A stretch of 40,854 nt of DNA from Betaproteobacteria bacterium (lineage in GTDB: Bacteria; Pseudomonadota; Gammaproteobacteria; Burkholderiales; SG8-39). The position numbers were made by a program, and so were the translations under genes. Position 1 is the first letter of the stretch. Each line of letters starts with the position of its first letter. The stretch lies in assembly GCA_009693435.1 (NCBI GenBank), contig SHXF01000037.1:1-40854 (forward strand), in the 5' to 3' direction. Below the pieces are notes generated by a model, which did not search any database, was not told the origin of the DNA, and was given only the letters and a program-made list of their open reading frames with translations. Shown piece after piece: positions 33,405 to 40,854 of the stretch.

Positions 33405-35366
33405 TCAGTGACTGCGTGTCATTACAAAATTCCCGTAGGGGTCCACCGACAAATCCCAGCCTGAATCGACGACGATGGCGGTGTCCGGCGCCTCGACGAT
33501 GGCAGGGCCTGATACGCGATGCCCCGGCTGGAACTGCAGGGCGTCGTAGATGGGCGTATCCACCGAGTCACCCTTTGCCCAGAACACATTTCGCCTGCTT
33601 TTGGCGGCAGGCAACGCGCCGCTTGCTTCGGGCTGCCTGCCCGGTTCCCAGTGCGGCACCGCACACTCGGCTGCCAGGCGAACGCTGTCTATGACTCCCC
33701 CTCCGGCGGCACGGCGTATGTCCTCCACGCCGGCAGCAGCAGCCACGGCTACCGTGCGCGCCTTCGCCTGAACGACGATGCGCAACTCGGGGATCATGCG
33801 GATGTCCGAGGTGGCGAAGCCTTCGCCTTCCATGTCCAGTATGGCCTGCTCGCGAAATGAGGCGAGCGTGGCGACTGCCTCGGCGGCAGAATCTGCGACC
33901 GCGCCCAGTGTGCGCGCGTAACTGTGGCGGATGTCGGTGGTGCTGCTGCCGAACGCGCTGAACACCGATGCGAACGGAAAGGCCACGATGCGCCGCACGC
34001 CCGCTGCATCGGCAATGGCGCAGGCGTGCAGCGGCCCGCAGCCGCCGAAGGCGAACAGCGTGAAATCCGCCGGCGCATCTCCGCGCAACCGCTCGACGAT
34101 CTCACCGGCAATATTCCCGTTCACCTGGTCGCGGATCAACCGGCAGGCTTCTTCGGCGGACACCTTGAGCGTGCGCCCCACGCGGCGCTCCACCGAGCGG
34201 CGCGCGGCCTGCGCATCGAGTTTCATCTTGCCCCCGAGAAAGTAGTCGGGATCGATGTAGCCGAGCACCACGTTGGCGTCGGTGACGGTCGGCTCGACGC
34301 CGCCTTTGGCATAGCAAACGGGTCCGGGCGCCGATCCGGCGCTCTCCGGCCCCACGCGCAGCGCGCCGTCTTTCACCGAGGCGAGGCTCCCCCCGCCCGC
34401 GCCAACGGAGTCGAGTTCTATCATGGGCACGGCGATCTCGGCGCCGCCTGCGTGCGAGGTATCGCTCATCGGCAACTGCCCGTCGCGAATCACCGAGATA
34501 TCGAGGCTGGTGCCGCCCATGTCGGCGGTGATCACGCGCTCCAGGCCGAGCAGCTTCGCAAGGGTGACCGCGCCGCGCACCGCGGCTGCGGGACCGGAAT
34601 GCAATGTATTGAGCGCTACCGTCTTTGCCACGCGGGCGTTGCCGCCGTTGGCGTGCACCACCAGCAACGGCCTGGCGTAGCCGGCCTCGCGCAGCAGGTC
34701 CTCCGAGCGGTACAGACGCCGCGCCATCTCGCCGTGCACGTAGGCGTTGAGCACCGCCGAATTGGTCCGCGCATGATCGTCGGAGACGTGCACGATGTCG
34801 GTCCCGAGCTGCATCGGCACCGAGCGCAGGTAATGCACCGGGTAGCGCGCCCGCACTACCTCCCGAGCGCGCCGCTCGTTCGCCGCATTGCGCCAGGCGT
34901 TGGCCAGGCTGATCACCACCATGCGCGCGCCGTTCTGCACCAGTTGGCGGACCGCGGCCAGTACCTCCTGGGCATCCAGCTGTTGCGCCACCCGGCCGTC
35001 GTCGCCGACCGACTCGCTTACGCCGATTACCATGTTCGCCGCGATGTAGCGGTCTATCACCGTGGCATCGCCCGCTCCGTAAAGCGACCGCTCGGCGCCG
35101 GCGGTGACGATCAGGCCAATGCGCGGTCCGGCGCGTTGCACCAGCAGATTGGTGCCAATAGTGGTCGATACCCGCGCAACATTGGTCTTCAGCAGGAAGT
35201 CTTCGAGCACAAGGTCGAACGCCTCGCTTCCCGCGCGCACGCAATTCATGAAGCATTCGCTGACGTCGTGCGGTGTGGTGATCACCTTGCGCGTGCGGAT
35301 CTGCGCGCCGTCAGAGAAAAACCCGTCGGTGAAGGTGCCGCCGATGTCGATGTCGATGCTGTACAT
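33405..35366 (-). CDS. Hydantoinase/oxoprolinase A-type subunit (second copy, 653 aa)
   Basis: The protein has the ASKHA (actin-like ATPase) N-terminus YSIDIDIGGTFTDG, with the phosphate-binding GGTFTD at residues 9-14. STTIGTNLLVQRAGPRIGLIVTAG, then ITADMGGTSLDISV and FAFGGCGPLHACAIADAAG, are further HyuA hallmarks. In related complexes this subunit uses ATP to phosphorylate a carbonyl or amide oxygen. The start is ATG 35366 with GGAAAG upstream; a longer frame to 35519 runs into the neighbour. At about 69 kDa it is the smaller of two HyuA-like subunits in the cluster, matching the paired alpha and alpha-prime subunits of acetophenone carboxylase. It follows the UroD-like gene by 26 bases. 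Confidence 0.9.
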   Translation of the reverse strand: MYSIDIDIGGTFTDGFFSDGAQIRTRKVITTPHDVSECFMNCVRAGSEAFDLVLEDFLLKTNVARVSTTIGTNLLVQRAGPRIGLIVTAGAERSLYGAGDATVIDRYIAANMVIGVSESVGDDGRVAQQLDAQEVLAAVRQLVQNGARMVVISLANAWRNAANERRAREVVRARYPVHYLRSVPMQLGTDIVHVSDDHARTNSAVLNAYVHGEMARRLYRSEDLLREAGYARPLLVVHANGGNARVAKTVALNTLHSGPAAAVRGAVTLAKLLGLERVITADMGGTSLDISVIRDGQLPMSDTSHAGGAEIAVPMIELDSVGAGGGSLASVKDGALRVGPESAGSAPGPVCYAKGGVEPTVTDANVVLGYIDPDYFLGGKMKLDAQAARRSVERRVGRTLKVSAEEACRLIRDQVNGNIAGEIVERLRGDAPADFTLFAFGGCGPLHACAIADAAGVRRIVAFPFASVFSAFGSSTTDIRHSYARTLGAVADSAAEAVATLASFREQAILDMEGEGFATSDIRMIPELRIVVQAKARTVAVAAAAGVEDIRRAAGGGVIDSVRLAAECAVPHWEPGRQPEASGALPAAKSRRNVFWAKGDSVDTPIYDALQFQPGHRVSGPAIVEAPDTAIVVDSGWDLSVDPYGNFVMTRSH

Positions 35367-35392
35367 GTGCTCGATCGCTTTCCGGTTCTTGG

Positions 35393-36283
35393 TCAGGCTG
35401 ATTTGATAATATTCGCCAGGACGATCAGATCTTCGGCCGGGGTCTCGGCGGGGATATCCCCGTTCGAAATCACCAGCCGCCTGTTTGCCGTGCGCGCGGC
35501 ACGCCACGCATCGGCGCATTGATCAACGGACGCCGTGCCGATGGGTAACGCAATGATGTCGGGATCCGAACCCGGAATGCGGCCGCCCAGTTTCGCCAGC
35601 GCCCCGGCTGCCCCGGCGCGCAGCGACACGCGTGACAGGTGAATGACCGGGGTGCCGTAATAGTCGGCCAGGTTGAACATCGCAGCGAGCACGGCAACCG
35701 CCGCCTCGTCGACATCCGCTTCCTCCTCCGATACCACCAGCGCGCTGACGCCGGCGTCGCAATAGGCACGAGCCAGTGCGATGGCAACGTTACCCGCGGC
35801 CTCGTTTGCCGCCATGTCGCCGCGCTCCCCGCCGAACAGGCGCGCACGCAAGGTCGCCGGCCCGGTCAGATAGCCGAATACCAGGCCGTGATCGCCGGCC
35901 TGCTGGCACAACCGTCCGGCAATGTCGAGCGCAGTTTTCACCGGCTGGCGCTGCAACAATCCGGCAGGCAGTCCGGAGCGATCCTCGGCAGCGCCGAGCG
36001 GAGGAGGAACCGCGGTGACCCGGCCAGCCGCATCGCGCTTGCATTCAAGCCCGGCGCTTTCTGCTTCCAGCCAACCGTCGAACCAGTTGATGACGCCGTC
36101 GGCGGCAAAACCTTTTTCCGCCGACTTGATGGCATAGGCCGCAAGTCCCGGATCTTCGATCAGTTCGCTCCAGCCGATCTGCTCCATGCGGCGGGCGATG
36201 CCGAATCCGAACGGCACAAAAAGGTCGGGACCTGGCCGCCGGAGTTCCGACTGCAAGCGCGCGGCCTGTGTTTGGGCGACCAT
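35393..36283 (-). CDS. Degenerate uroporphyrinogen-decarboxylase/MtaA-like protein
   Basis: The 296-residue protein (about 31 kDa) reads like a UroD/corrinoid methyltransferase fold: KGFAADGVINWFDGWLEAESAGL, then GYLTGPATLRARLFGG, then ARAYCDAGVSALVVSEEEAD. The C-terminal ISNGDIPAETPAEDLIVL aligns with the ISNGCGIPxxTP motif of MtaA/MtbA methyltransferases. The zinc ligands appear to be lost: the H-x-C motif is H215-L-S217 (VIHLSR) and the later cysteine is replaced (NGD at 274-276). It is shorter than UroD (about 350). It is coupled to both HyuA-like genes, overlapping the first by one base. It may be the counterpart of the ~34-kDa fifth protein of acetophenone carboxylase, but I could not confirm that by alignment. 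Confidence 0.65.
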   Translation of the reverse strand: MVAQTQAARLQSELRRPGPDLFVPFGFGIARRMEQIGWSELIEDPGLAAYAIKSAEKGFAADGVINWFDGWLEAESAGLECKRDAAGRVTAVPPPLGAAEDRSGLPAGLLQRQPVKTALDIAGRLCQQAGDHGLVFGYLTGPATLRARLFGGERGDMAANEAAGNVAIALARAYCDAGVSALVVSEEEADVDEAAVAVLAAMFNLADYYGTPVIHLSRVSLRAGAAGALAKLGGRIPGSDPDIIALPIGTASVDQCADAWRAARTANRRLVISNGDIPAETPAEDLIVLANIIKSA

Positions 36284-38409
36284 CAGCGCACGCGCTCCAG
36301 CCAGCCGATGCCGTAGTCGTCGGTGTGGTAACGCCAGCCGGGGGGCGCGATGATCACCGTGTCGTCGGCTTCGACGATTGCCGGGCCATCGATTTCCACG
36401 CCGCTCGCCAGCGAATCACGCAGGTAGATCGGCGTGGCAACGAGGCCACGCTCCGGTCCCCAGTATGCCGCGCGGCTACCCGCCTTCGCCCCGTCCTTGC
36501 CGGCGCGCGGCTGCTTTTCCATGACGTACTTGTCGACCGGCCCGATCGCATTCAGCCGAAGTTCGACGACTTCGATGCCGGCTTCGGGGTAGCACGCGCC
36601 CTTGCCGTACTTCTCCGCATAGGTATCGTTGAACAGGTCGCAGACCGTCTTTATGTTCTCGGCACTGGCGAGCTTCAGCTCAGGCACGACGATCGGCAGG
36701 GTCTGGCGTTGCTGGCCGTAGCACATCTGCAGTTCGAGCTGCGTCGAGATGCGGCTCAGATCGAAGCCTTCCTCTTCCATGTCGCGGCGGCTCAACTCGA
36801 CGAGCTTCTCGACTTCGGCATTGAACACGGCAATGTTGTCCGTGCTGTAGCTCTGCGTGCGGTAGGAGTACAGGTTCAGGTTGACGCTTTTTTCGTAGCT
36901 CTGGACGATGTCCATGCCAAGGGTGCTGAACGCGCCGAAAACGCTGGAGAACGGAAATGTCGCGATGCGGCCCACATCGGTGCCCTCGGCATAGCCCGCC
37001 GCATGCACCGGACCAGCGCCGCCGAGCGCGAACAGCACGAAGTCGCGCGGGTCCTGGCCGGAAATCAAGGTGCAGATACGGTACATCTCCTGGCCCATGT
37101 AGCCGTCGATCAGTTGCTTGATGCGCCAAGCCGCGTCCAGCACCGTTATGCCGAGCGGCTCGGCTATGTGCTTGCCGATCGCCTCGGTGGCGCGCGCGGC
37201 GACCAGCTTCTTCGCGCCGCCGAGGAAATTGTCCGGGTTGAGATAGCCGAGGACGACGTCGGCATCGGTCACCGTGGGCTTGTCGCCACCGCGGTTATAG
37301 CAGGCCGGACCCGGGTTGGAACCGGCACTCTCAGGACCCACGGTCAGGTGGCCGTCGAAGAGTTTCGCGATCGAGCCGCCGCCCGCGCCGACCGACCAGT
37401 GCGCGACATAGGGAATCTGCACCCGGAAGCGATCGATGATGGGGTCGTATTCATAGACGCGCTCGCGCCCCTCCACCACCACACCGACGTCGAAGCTGGT
37501 GCCTCCCATGTCCGACACGAGGATGCTGCGCGTGCCTATCATCTTGCCAACGTGATCGGCCCCCACCACGGTTGCCGCCGGACTGGAGCCGAACAGGTGC
37601 AGGGCCTGCGAGCGGGACAGAGAGGACAGTCCGCCGGTATTCTTCGCCACGAACACCGGTCGATGGTAGCCGCCGTCGCGCAGTTCGTCGGACAGCCTCA
37701 CCAGATGATCCTCGGTGACTTCACGCAGATAGGCATCGAGCAGCACCGTCATCGAGCGCCGGTATTCGCCCAGCTTGGGCGAAATCTGGTGCGAGAGATA
37801 CACCGGCATGTGCCCCAGGCAGGTCTCAGGAAACTGCTCGTTGATGATGCGCCCAATCAGTTGCTCGTGTTCCGGGTTGACGAAGGAGTTGAGCAGCACC
37901 ACCACGAAGCCGCGCACGCCCTGGTCGACCAGGTACTGGAGCTTGCGGCGGATCTCCGCCTCGCGTATCGGCATGAACACACGGCCGAGATTGTCGATTC
38001 GCTCCTGGATGCCGACGATGTGATTGCGCTGCACGATGGGCAGGGGGCGCTGGGCGCGACCGCGGTCGTATTTCTTGGCGGGTTCCAGGCCGTCGGCGAA
38101 ATTTTTCGAGCGGCCCACCGGCACCGTGTCTTCGAAGCCCTTGGTCGTGATCAGGCCGAGCTTGGTACCCTTGCGCTCGATCAGCGCATTGGTCCCGACG
38201 GTCGTCGAGTACACAATCGAATCGGCGCTGCGAACCGCCTCGTCTAGCTTTATGCCGCTCTTGCCCGCCGCCGCTGCGAGCGCGTTCATCACGCCCACCT
38301 TGAGGTCGTAATGCGTTGTATCGGCCTTGCCGCGCTCGATCGTGCCGTCGCGGAAATAGACCACGTCGGTAAAGGTGCCGCCGATGTCGATGCCGATGCG
38401 CTTGCTCAT
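36283..38409 (-). CDS. Hydantoinase/oxoprolinase A-type subunit (first copy, 708 aa; acetone/acetophenone carboxylase-like)
   Basis: The protein begins MSKRIGIDIGGTFTDVVYF with the ATP-binding GGTFTD at residues 10-15. STTVGTNALIERKGTKLGLITTKG, LVSDMGGTSFDVGV and FALGGAGPVHAAGYAEG are the HyuA family signatures. At 708 residues (about 76 kDa) it fits the beta subunit of acetone carboxylase and the large HyuA-like subunit of acetophenone carboxylase better than plain N-methylhydantoinase. Its start overlaps the stop of the small zinc-ribbon gene by four bases (ATGA) and its stop overlaps the UroD-like start (TGATG). Complete coupling of these genes points to one enzyme complex. A cytosolic ATP-dependent carboxylase or amidohydrolase is expected. 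Confidence 0.9.
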   Translation of the reverse strand: MSKRIGIDIGGTFTDVVYFRDGTIERGKADTTHYDLKVGVMNALAAAAGKSGIKLDEAVRSADSIVYSTTVGTNALIERKGTKLGLITTKGFEDTVPVGRSKNFADGLEPAKKYDRGRAQRPLPIVQRNHIVGIQERIDNLGRVFMPIREAEIRRKLQYLVDQGVRGFVVVLLNSFVNPEHEQLIGRIINEQFPETCLGHMPVYLSHQISPKLGEYRRSMTVLLDAYLREVTEDHLVRLSDELRDGGYHRPVFVAKNTGGLSSLSRSQALHLFGSSPAATVVGADHVGKMIGTRSILVSDMGGTSFDVGVVVEGRERVYEYDPIIDRFRVQIPYVAHWSVGAGGGSIAKLFDGHLTVGPESAGSNPGPACYNRGGDKPTVTDADVVLGYLNPDNFLGGAKKLVAARATEAIGKHIAEPLGITVLDAAWRIKQLIDGYMGQEMYRICTLISGQDPRDFVLFALGGAGPVHAAGYAEGTDVGRIATFPFSSVFGAFSTLGMDIVQSYEKSVNLNLYSYRTQSYSTDNIAVFNAEVEKLVELSRRDMEEEGFDLSRISTQLELQMCYGQQRQTLPIVVPELKLASAENIKTVCDLFNDTYAEKYGKGACYPEAGIEVVELRLNAIGPVDKYVMEKQPRAGKDGAKAGSRAAYWGPERGLVATPIYLRDSLASGVEIDGPAIVEADDTVIIAPPGWRYHTDDYGIGWLERVR

Positions 38410-38810
38410 TTCGAACCCTCGTTCGAACCCGCGTTCGAACCCGCGTTCGAACCATCGGAAGAACCGCCGGACCCGGAGGGCTTGTAGCCGTGCTTCTCCT
38501 TCAATTTTTCGATGTCGAGCTGGATGTCCCAGGTAAGCGGGTGGCCGGGCGGCAGATACTCGTTCTCCACCATCACCGCGCAGGTCGGGCAGTAATACTC
38601 GATGATGCGCATCCACTCCGGGTCGAAGGAGAAATTGAACTCCTTGTTCGGACCGCGTGGAAAGTGCACGTCGTGCGGGTCGCGTTCGCGCACCACGCAG
38701 CCTTCCTTGTAGGGGCGGTGGGCGCTGCACAGTTCATGTGCGCACCGGTTGCACAGCCATTTCTCGCTCGCCAGGTCTATATCGAGACTTTCCGTAATAC
38801 GGACGCGCAT
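38406..38810 (-). CDS. Small zinc-ribbon subunit, acetone/acetophenone carboxylase gamma type
   Basis: The 134-residue protein (about 15 kDa) starts MRVRITESLDIDLASEKW. It has cysteine pairs C20-NR-C23 and C74-PT-C77 plus C28 and C38, and the family ending YYCPTCAVMVENEYLPPGHPLTWD. Such subunits bind zinc and hold the HyuA and HyuB subunits together in acetone and acetophenone carboxylases. Presence of this subunit separates the complex from simple hydantoinases. AAGGA lies just upstream of ATG 38810; a longer frame from 38897 overlaps the HyuB gene's end. The last 20 residues are a low-complexity SNAG repeat encoded by a 12-bp tandem array that runs to the gene end. Confidence 0.88.
   Translation of the reverse strand: MRVRITESLDIDLASEKWLCNRCAHELCSAHRPYKEGCVVRERDPHDVHFPRGPNKEFNFSFDPEWMRIIEYYCPTCAVMVENEYLPPGHPLTWDIQLDIEKLKEKHGYKPSGSGGSSDGSNAGSNAGSNEGSK
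38410..38457. repeat. 12-bp tandem repeat at the 3' end of the small-subunit gene
   Basis: Four copies of TTCGAACCCGCG (38410, 38422, 38434, 38446; outer copies with one or two changes) fill the end of the gene. They are in frame and encode SNAG-type four-residue repeats, and they end one base before the start codon of the next gene. Confidence 0.93.
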
Positions 38811-38877
38811 ACGCTTCCTTGCAGTTTTGGAACGAACCGGACCTAATCCGACACTTGCATCAAACGCAACTGTCGTT

Positions 38878-40854
38878 CTAGCAGTGCACGTCGCCATACA
38901 GTCCCCAGAACGGCTTGTCGTAGCCGGGGGAACGAGGGTCGGGAAAATCGCCGTAGTATTTGATCACATGCGCCGGCGGCCGCCTCTTCAGCCACGTACC
39001 GACGAACTCCTTGAACGGCTTGGCGCCGGCCAGGCGATCGCGCCGCATCCCGGCGCGATGCGCTTCGGTCGCCGTCATGTCAATTCGGCGGGTTACCGTG
39101 TCGAACACCACGCCGTAGATGCGCAATGCCACGTCGGGGGTGATCAGTTCTTCCACCACGTCCTTCGCCACCCGCGCCGGGTCGCGCTCCAGCACGTCGC
39201 CGTAGCCGCCGCCCCCGCCCAGGTTGTAGATCATCAGGTCGCCTTCCTTGTGATGCTCGTTCGGCTGTCCGGACGCCTCGATGCGGTAAGTGCCCATGAC
39301 GGTCTGGTCCTTGACCACATCGAAACTGTTCAGGTCGATGTCCTTGCCCTCGCGGATCATCTGGATGAGGTTGGTGTCCTCGATGATGACGCGCGGATTC
39401 GGCGGCCCCATGTAGCCGCCCATCAGACCCGGATTGTGCGACAGCTTGTCGGCCGAACCCCAACTCGACAGGAAACATCCGGTGTGGCCGCAGGCAGTGC
39501 CGACTTCCACGTAAGGCGGGCCGCCGCGGTACTTGCCCCAGCCGTGGCCATTCTTTTCCAGCCGCCGCGACAGCACGAAGTGCGGCAACCTGCGATCGAT
39601 GTCCTCCACCTCGCCCGAATCGGTGAACGGCCCCCAGAAAAAGCCGATCGCCCCCTCGCCGTCGCCATCGAAGCGTCCGCCCTGCCCCGAGGCATTCGCC
39701 GTCGCCGTGATGTTCGCGGTGAAATAACCGAGGCGGTTTTCTCCCGCGAAGATCATCACATTCTGATTGCGCGAATGCGGCGCCTGTACCGAATCGCGGT
39801 AGGGGCTGTCGAACAGCGCCTTGGAGCCGAGCACGTGCGCGCCATTGGCCACCATGGCGGCGATGCCGGTGCCCATGCCGTGCGCGAGTTCCTCGCGCGC
39901 ATTGGCGATGGAGGGCCCCTCCACCAGGTAGCGCACCGGCTGCAACAGGCCCGCATTGGGCGGCAGGCCGCGATAGAAATACGAAAACAGGTACACCGCC
40001 GTCGCTGCGCGCGTCAGGTGCCAGGTGGAGTGCATCGGACCGAGCGCATTCTCCGGCGACACGCCCTGCACCAGCACCGTCATCTGGTCACCTTCCTTGA
40101 TCATGGTCACCGGCACCCGCGTCAGGCCCGGGCCCACCCCGATCTCGTCGTCGTTGAACATAACGATGCGGAATATGCCGTCGTTCACTTCGCGCAATCG
40201 CGCGCGTGCCGCCGCCTCGCCGCGCATCAGCATCATGCGCATGCCCCCCACCACCGGCTCCACGCCGCGGCGCTCGATCTCGCGGCACAGCCGCTTATGC
40301 ATCTGCAGCATGGTGGCCACGCGCGAGCGCAGGTCGGAGGTGAATACGAAGGGGTTCCTCACCGAGCCCGCCAGCATGTCCAGCACGTCCTGGTGCAAGA
40401 GGAATTTCCGCCCGATGCGCATCATCGGGATGTGCAGCCCTTCGTCGTAGCGCGTCTTCGCCTTGGCGTTAAAGCCGCCGGGCGTGGGCGAGCCATTGTC
40501 GCCCTGGTGCCCGCCGCAGCTCACCCAGGCCACCAGTTCGTCCTTCCAGAACACCGGCATCGCGGTGAACATGTCGTAGGGATGGACGCCGCCCCCCAGT
40601 TCGTCGTTGAAGAAGAAAATGTCGCCGTCCTCCAGGCCGACGCTGGGGTCGGGACGGTAGTACTTGTTGCAGTACTTCAGCTGCGAATTGTTGAGCATGG
40701 TGTGGAAGTAGATGCCCGTCGCCACCATGGCCGGATCGCCCGAGGCAGTGAAGATGCCGCAGTTCATGTCGCCCACCATGATCGCCTCGCTGATGGAGAG
40801 CGCCTGGTAGACGTCGCGCGCCTCCTCGACGATGGTGGTGAGCTTGTGGGTCAG
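38878..40854 (-). CDS. Hydantoinase/oxoprolinase B-type subunit (5' end beyond the window)
   Basis: The frame is open from the right edge; the visible 658 codons end at 38878. Family features are LTTIVEEARDVYQALSISEAI at the edge, GDIFFFNDELGGGVHPYDMF, WVSCGGHQGDNGSPTPGG, GGGGGYGDVLERDPARV and VKYYGDF-like HVIKYYGDFPDPRSPGYD at the end. It corresponds to the alpha subunit of acetone carboxylase (about 770 residues), so roughly 100 N-terminal residues are missing. In the related complexes the HyuB-like subunit, built on a metal-binding fold, carries the carboxylation or hydrolysis site. It is the most upstream cluster gene seen, 67 bases before the small subunit. An internal ATG at 40779 is not the true start. 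Confidence 0.92.
   Translation of the reverse strand: MTHKLTTIVEEARDVYQALSISEAIMVGDMNCGIFTASGDPAMVATGIYFHTMLNNSQLKYCNKYYRPDPSVGLEDGDIFFFNDELGGGVHPYDMFTAMPVFWKDELVAWVSCGGHQGDNGSPTPGGFNAKAKTRYDEGLHIPMMRIGRKFLLHQDVLDMLAGSVRNPFVFTSDLRSRVATMLQMHKRLCREIERRGVEPVVGGMRMMLMRGEAAARARLREVNDGIFRIVMFNDDEIGVGPGLTRVPVTMIKEGDQMTVLVQGVSPENALGPMHSTWHLTRAATAVYLFSYFYRGLPPNAGLLQPVRYLVEGPSIANAREELAHGMGTGIAAMVANGAHVLGSKALFDSPYRDSVQAPHSRNQNVMIFAGENRLGYFTANITATANASGQGGRFDGDGEGAIGFFWGPFTDSGEVEDIDRRLPHFVLSRRLEKNGHGWGKYRGGPPYVEVGTACGHTGCFLSSWGSADKLSHNPGLMGGYMGPPNPRVIIEDTNLIQMIREGKDIDLNSFDVVKDQTVMGTYRIEASGQPNEHHKEGDLMIYNLGGGGGYGDVLERDPARVAKDVVEELITPDVALRIYGVVFDTVTRRIDMTATEAHRAGMRRDRLAGAKPFKEFVGTWLKRRPPAHVIKYYGDFPDPRSPGYDKPFWGLYGDVHC

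Noticed and set aside
33924..35522. 532-codon open frame on the plus strand
   Set aside because: Antisense to the second HyuA-like gene; His/Ala/Arg-rich shadow with no start signal.
36268..38247. 659-codon open frame on the plus strand
   Set aside because: Antisense to the 708-residue HyuA-like gene with no recognisable domains; a codon-bias shadow.

Overview
The window is GC-rich, gene-dense chromosomal DNA from a proteobacterium, most likely a betaproteobacterium of the Burkholderiales/Nitrosomonadales type. The evidence is the synteny (ispF-ispD next to mfd; cysE-trmJ next to suhB; a full iscRSUA-hscBA-fdx-iscX operon), a Bug/TctC-type periplasmic binding protein, and protein sequences that read as betaproteobacterial. 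No rRNA, tRNA, CRISPR, phage or intact insertion sequence was found.

Positions 1-7616: a partial gene leaves the left edge on the minus strand, followed by a secreted lectin-like protein (+). A minus-strand operon ispD-ispF-dehydrogenase makes isoprenoid precursors. Divergent to it are mfd (transcription-repair coupling) and serB, overlapping by 4 bases.

Positions 7617-15469 (minus strand): the complete ISC iron-sulfur assembly operon, controlled by an IscR site lying over the iscR promoter. Upstream of it are cysE (the first step of cysteine synthesis, which feeds IscS) and trmJ. Plus-strand suhB and a TPR/O-GlcNAc-transferase-like protein diverge from trmJ.

Positions 18585-24302 (+): a five-gene peptide/nickel-type ABC importer (binding protein, two permeases, two ATPases). 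A dRS3-like repeat is inserted between the second permease and the first ATPase. Positions 24398-25087 (+): a small toxin-antitoxin-like pair behind a perfect palindrome.

Positions 25107-40854 (minus strand, running off the right edge): one long co-oriented catabolic cluster. In transcription order it holds a hydantoinase-B-like subunit, a 15-kDa zinc-ribbon subunit of the acetone carboxylase gamma type, a hydantoinase-A-like subunit, a degenerate uroporphyrinogen-decarboxylase-like protein, a second hydantoinase-A-like subunit, a full branched-chain-amino-acid-type ABC importer (livKHMGF), a MetE-C-terminal-like zinc methyltransferase, a TauD-type dioxygenase and a Bug binding protein. The first five match the subunit make-up of acetophenone carboxylase (two HyuA-like, one HyuB-like, one small subunit and one ~30-kDa accessory protein). 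I infer import of an unknown small molecule by Liv and its ATP-dependent carboxylation or hydrolysis. The cluster ends against a 5'-truncated fnr remnant, which suggests a rearrangement junction.

A recurring oddity is short tandem repeats (units of 6, 12, 12, 16, 21 and 24 bp) at gene boundaries: before mfd, between hscB and iscA, between iscS and iscU, at the iscS start, before the peptide-binding protein, and at the end of the carboxylase small subunit.
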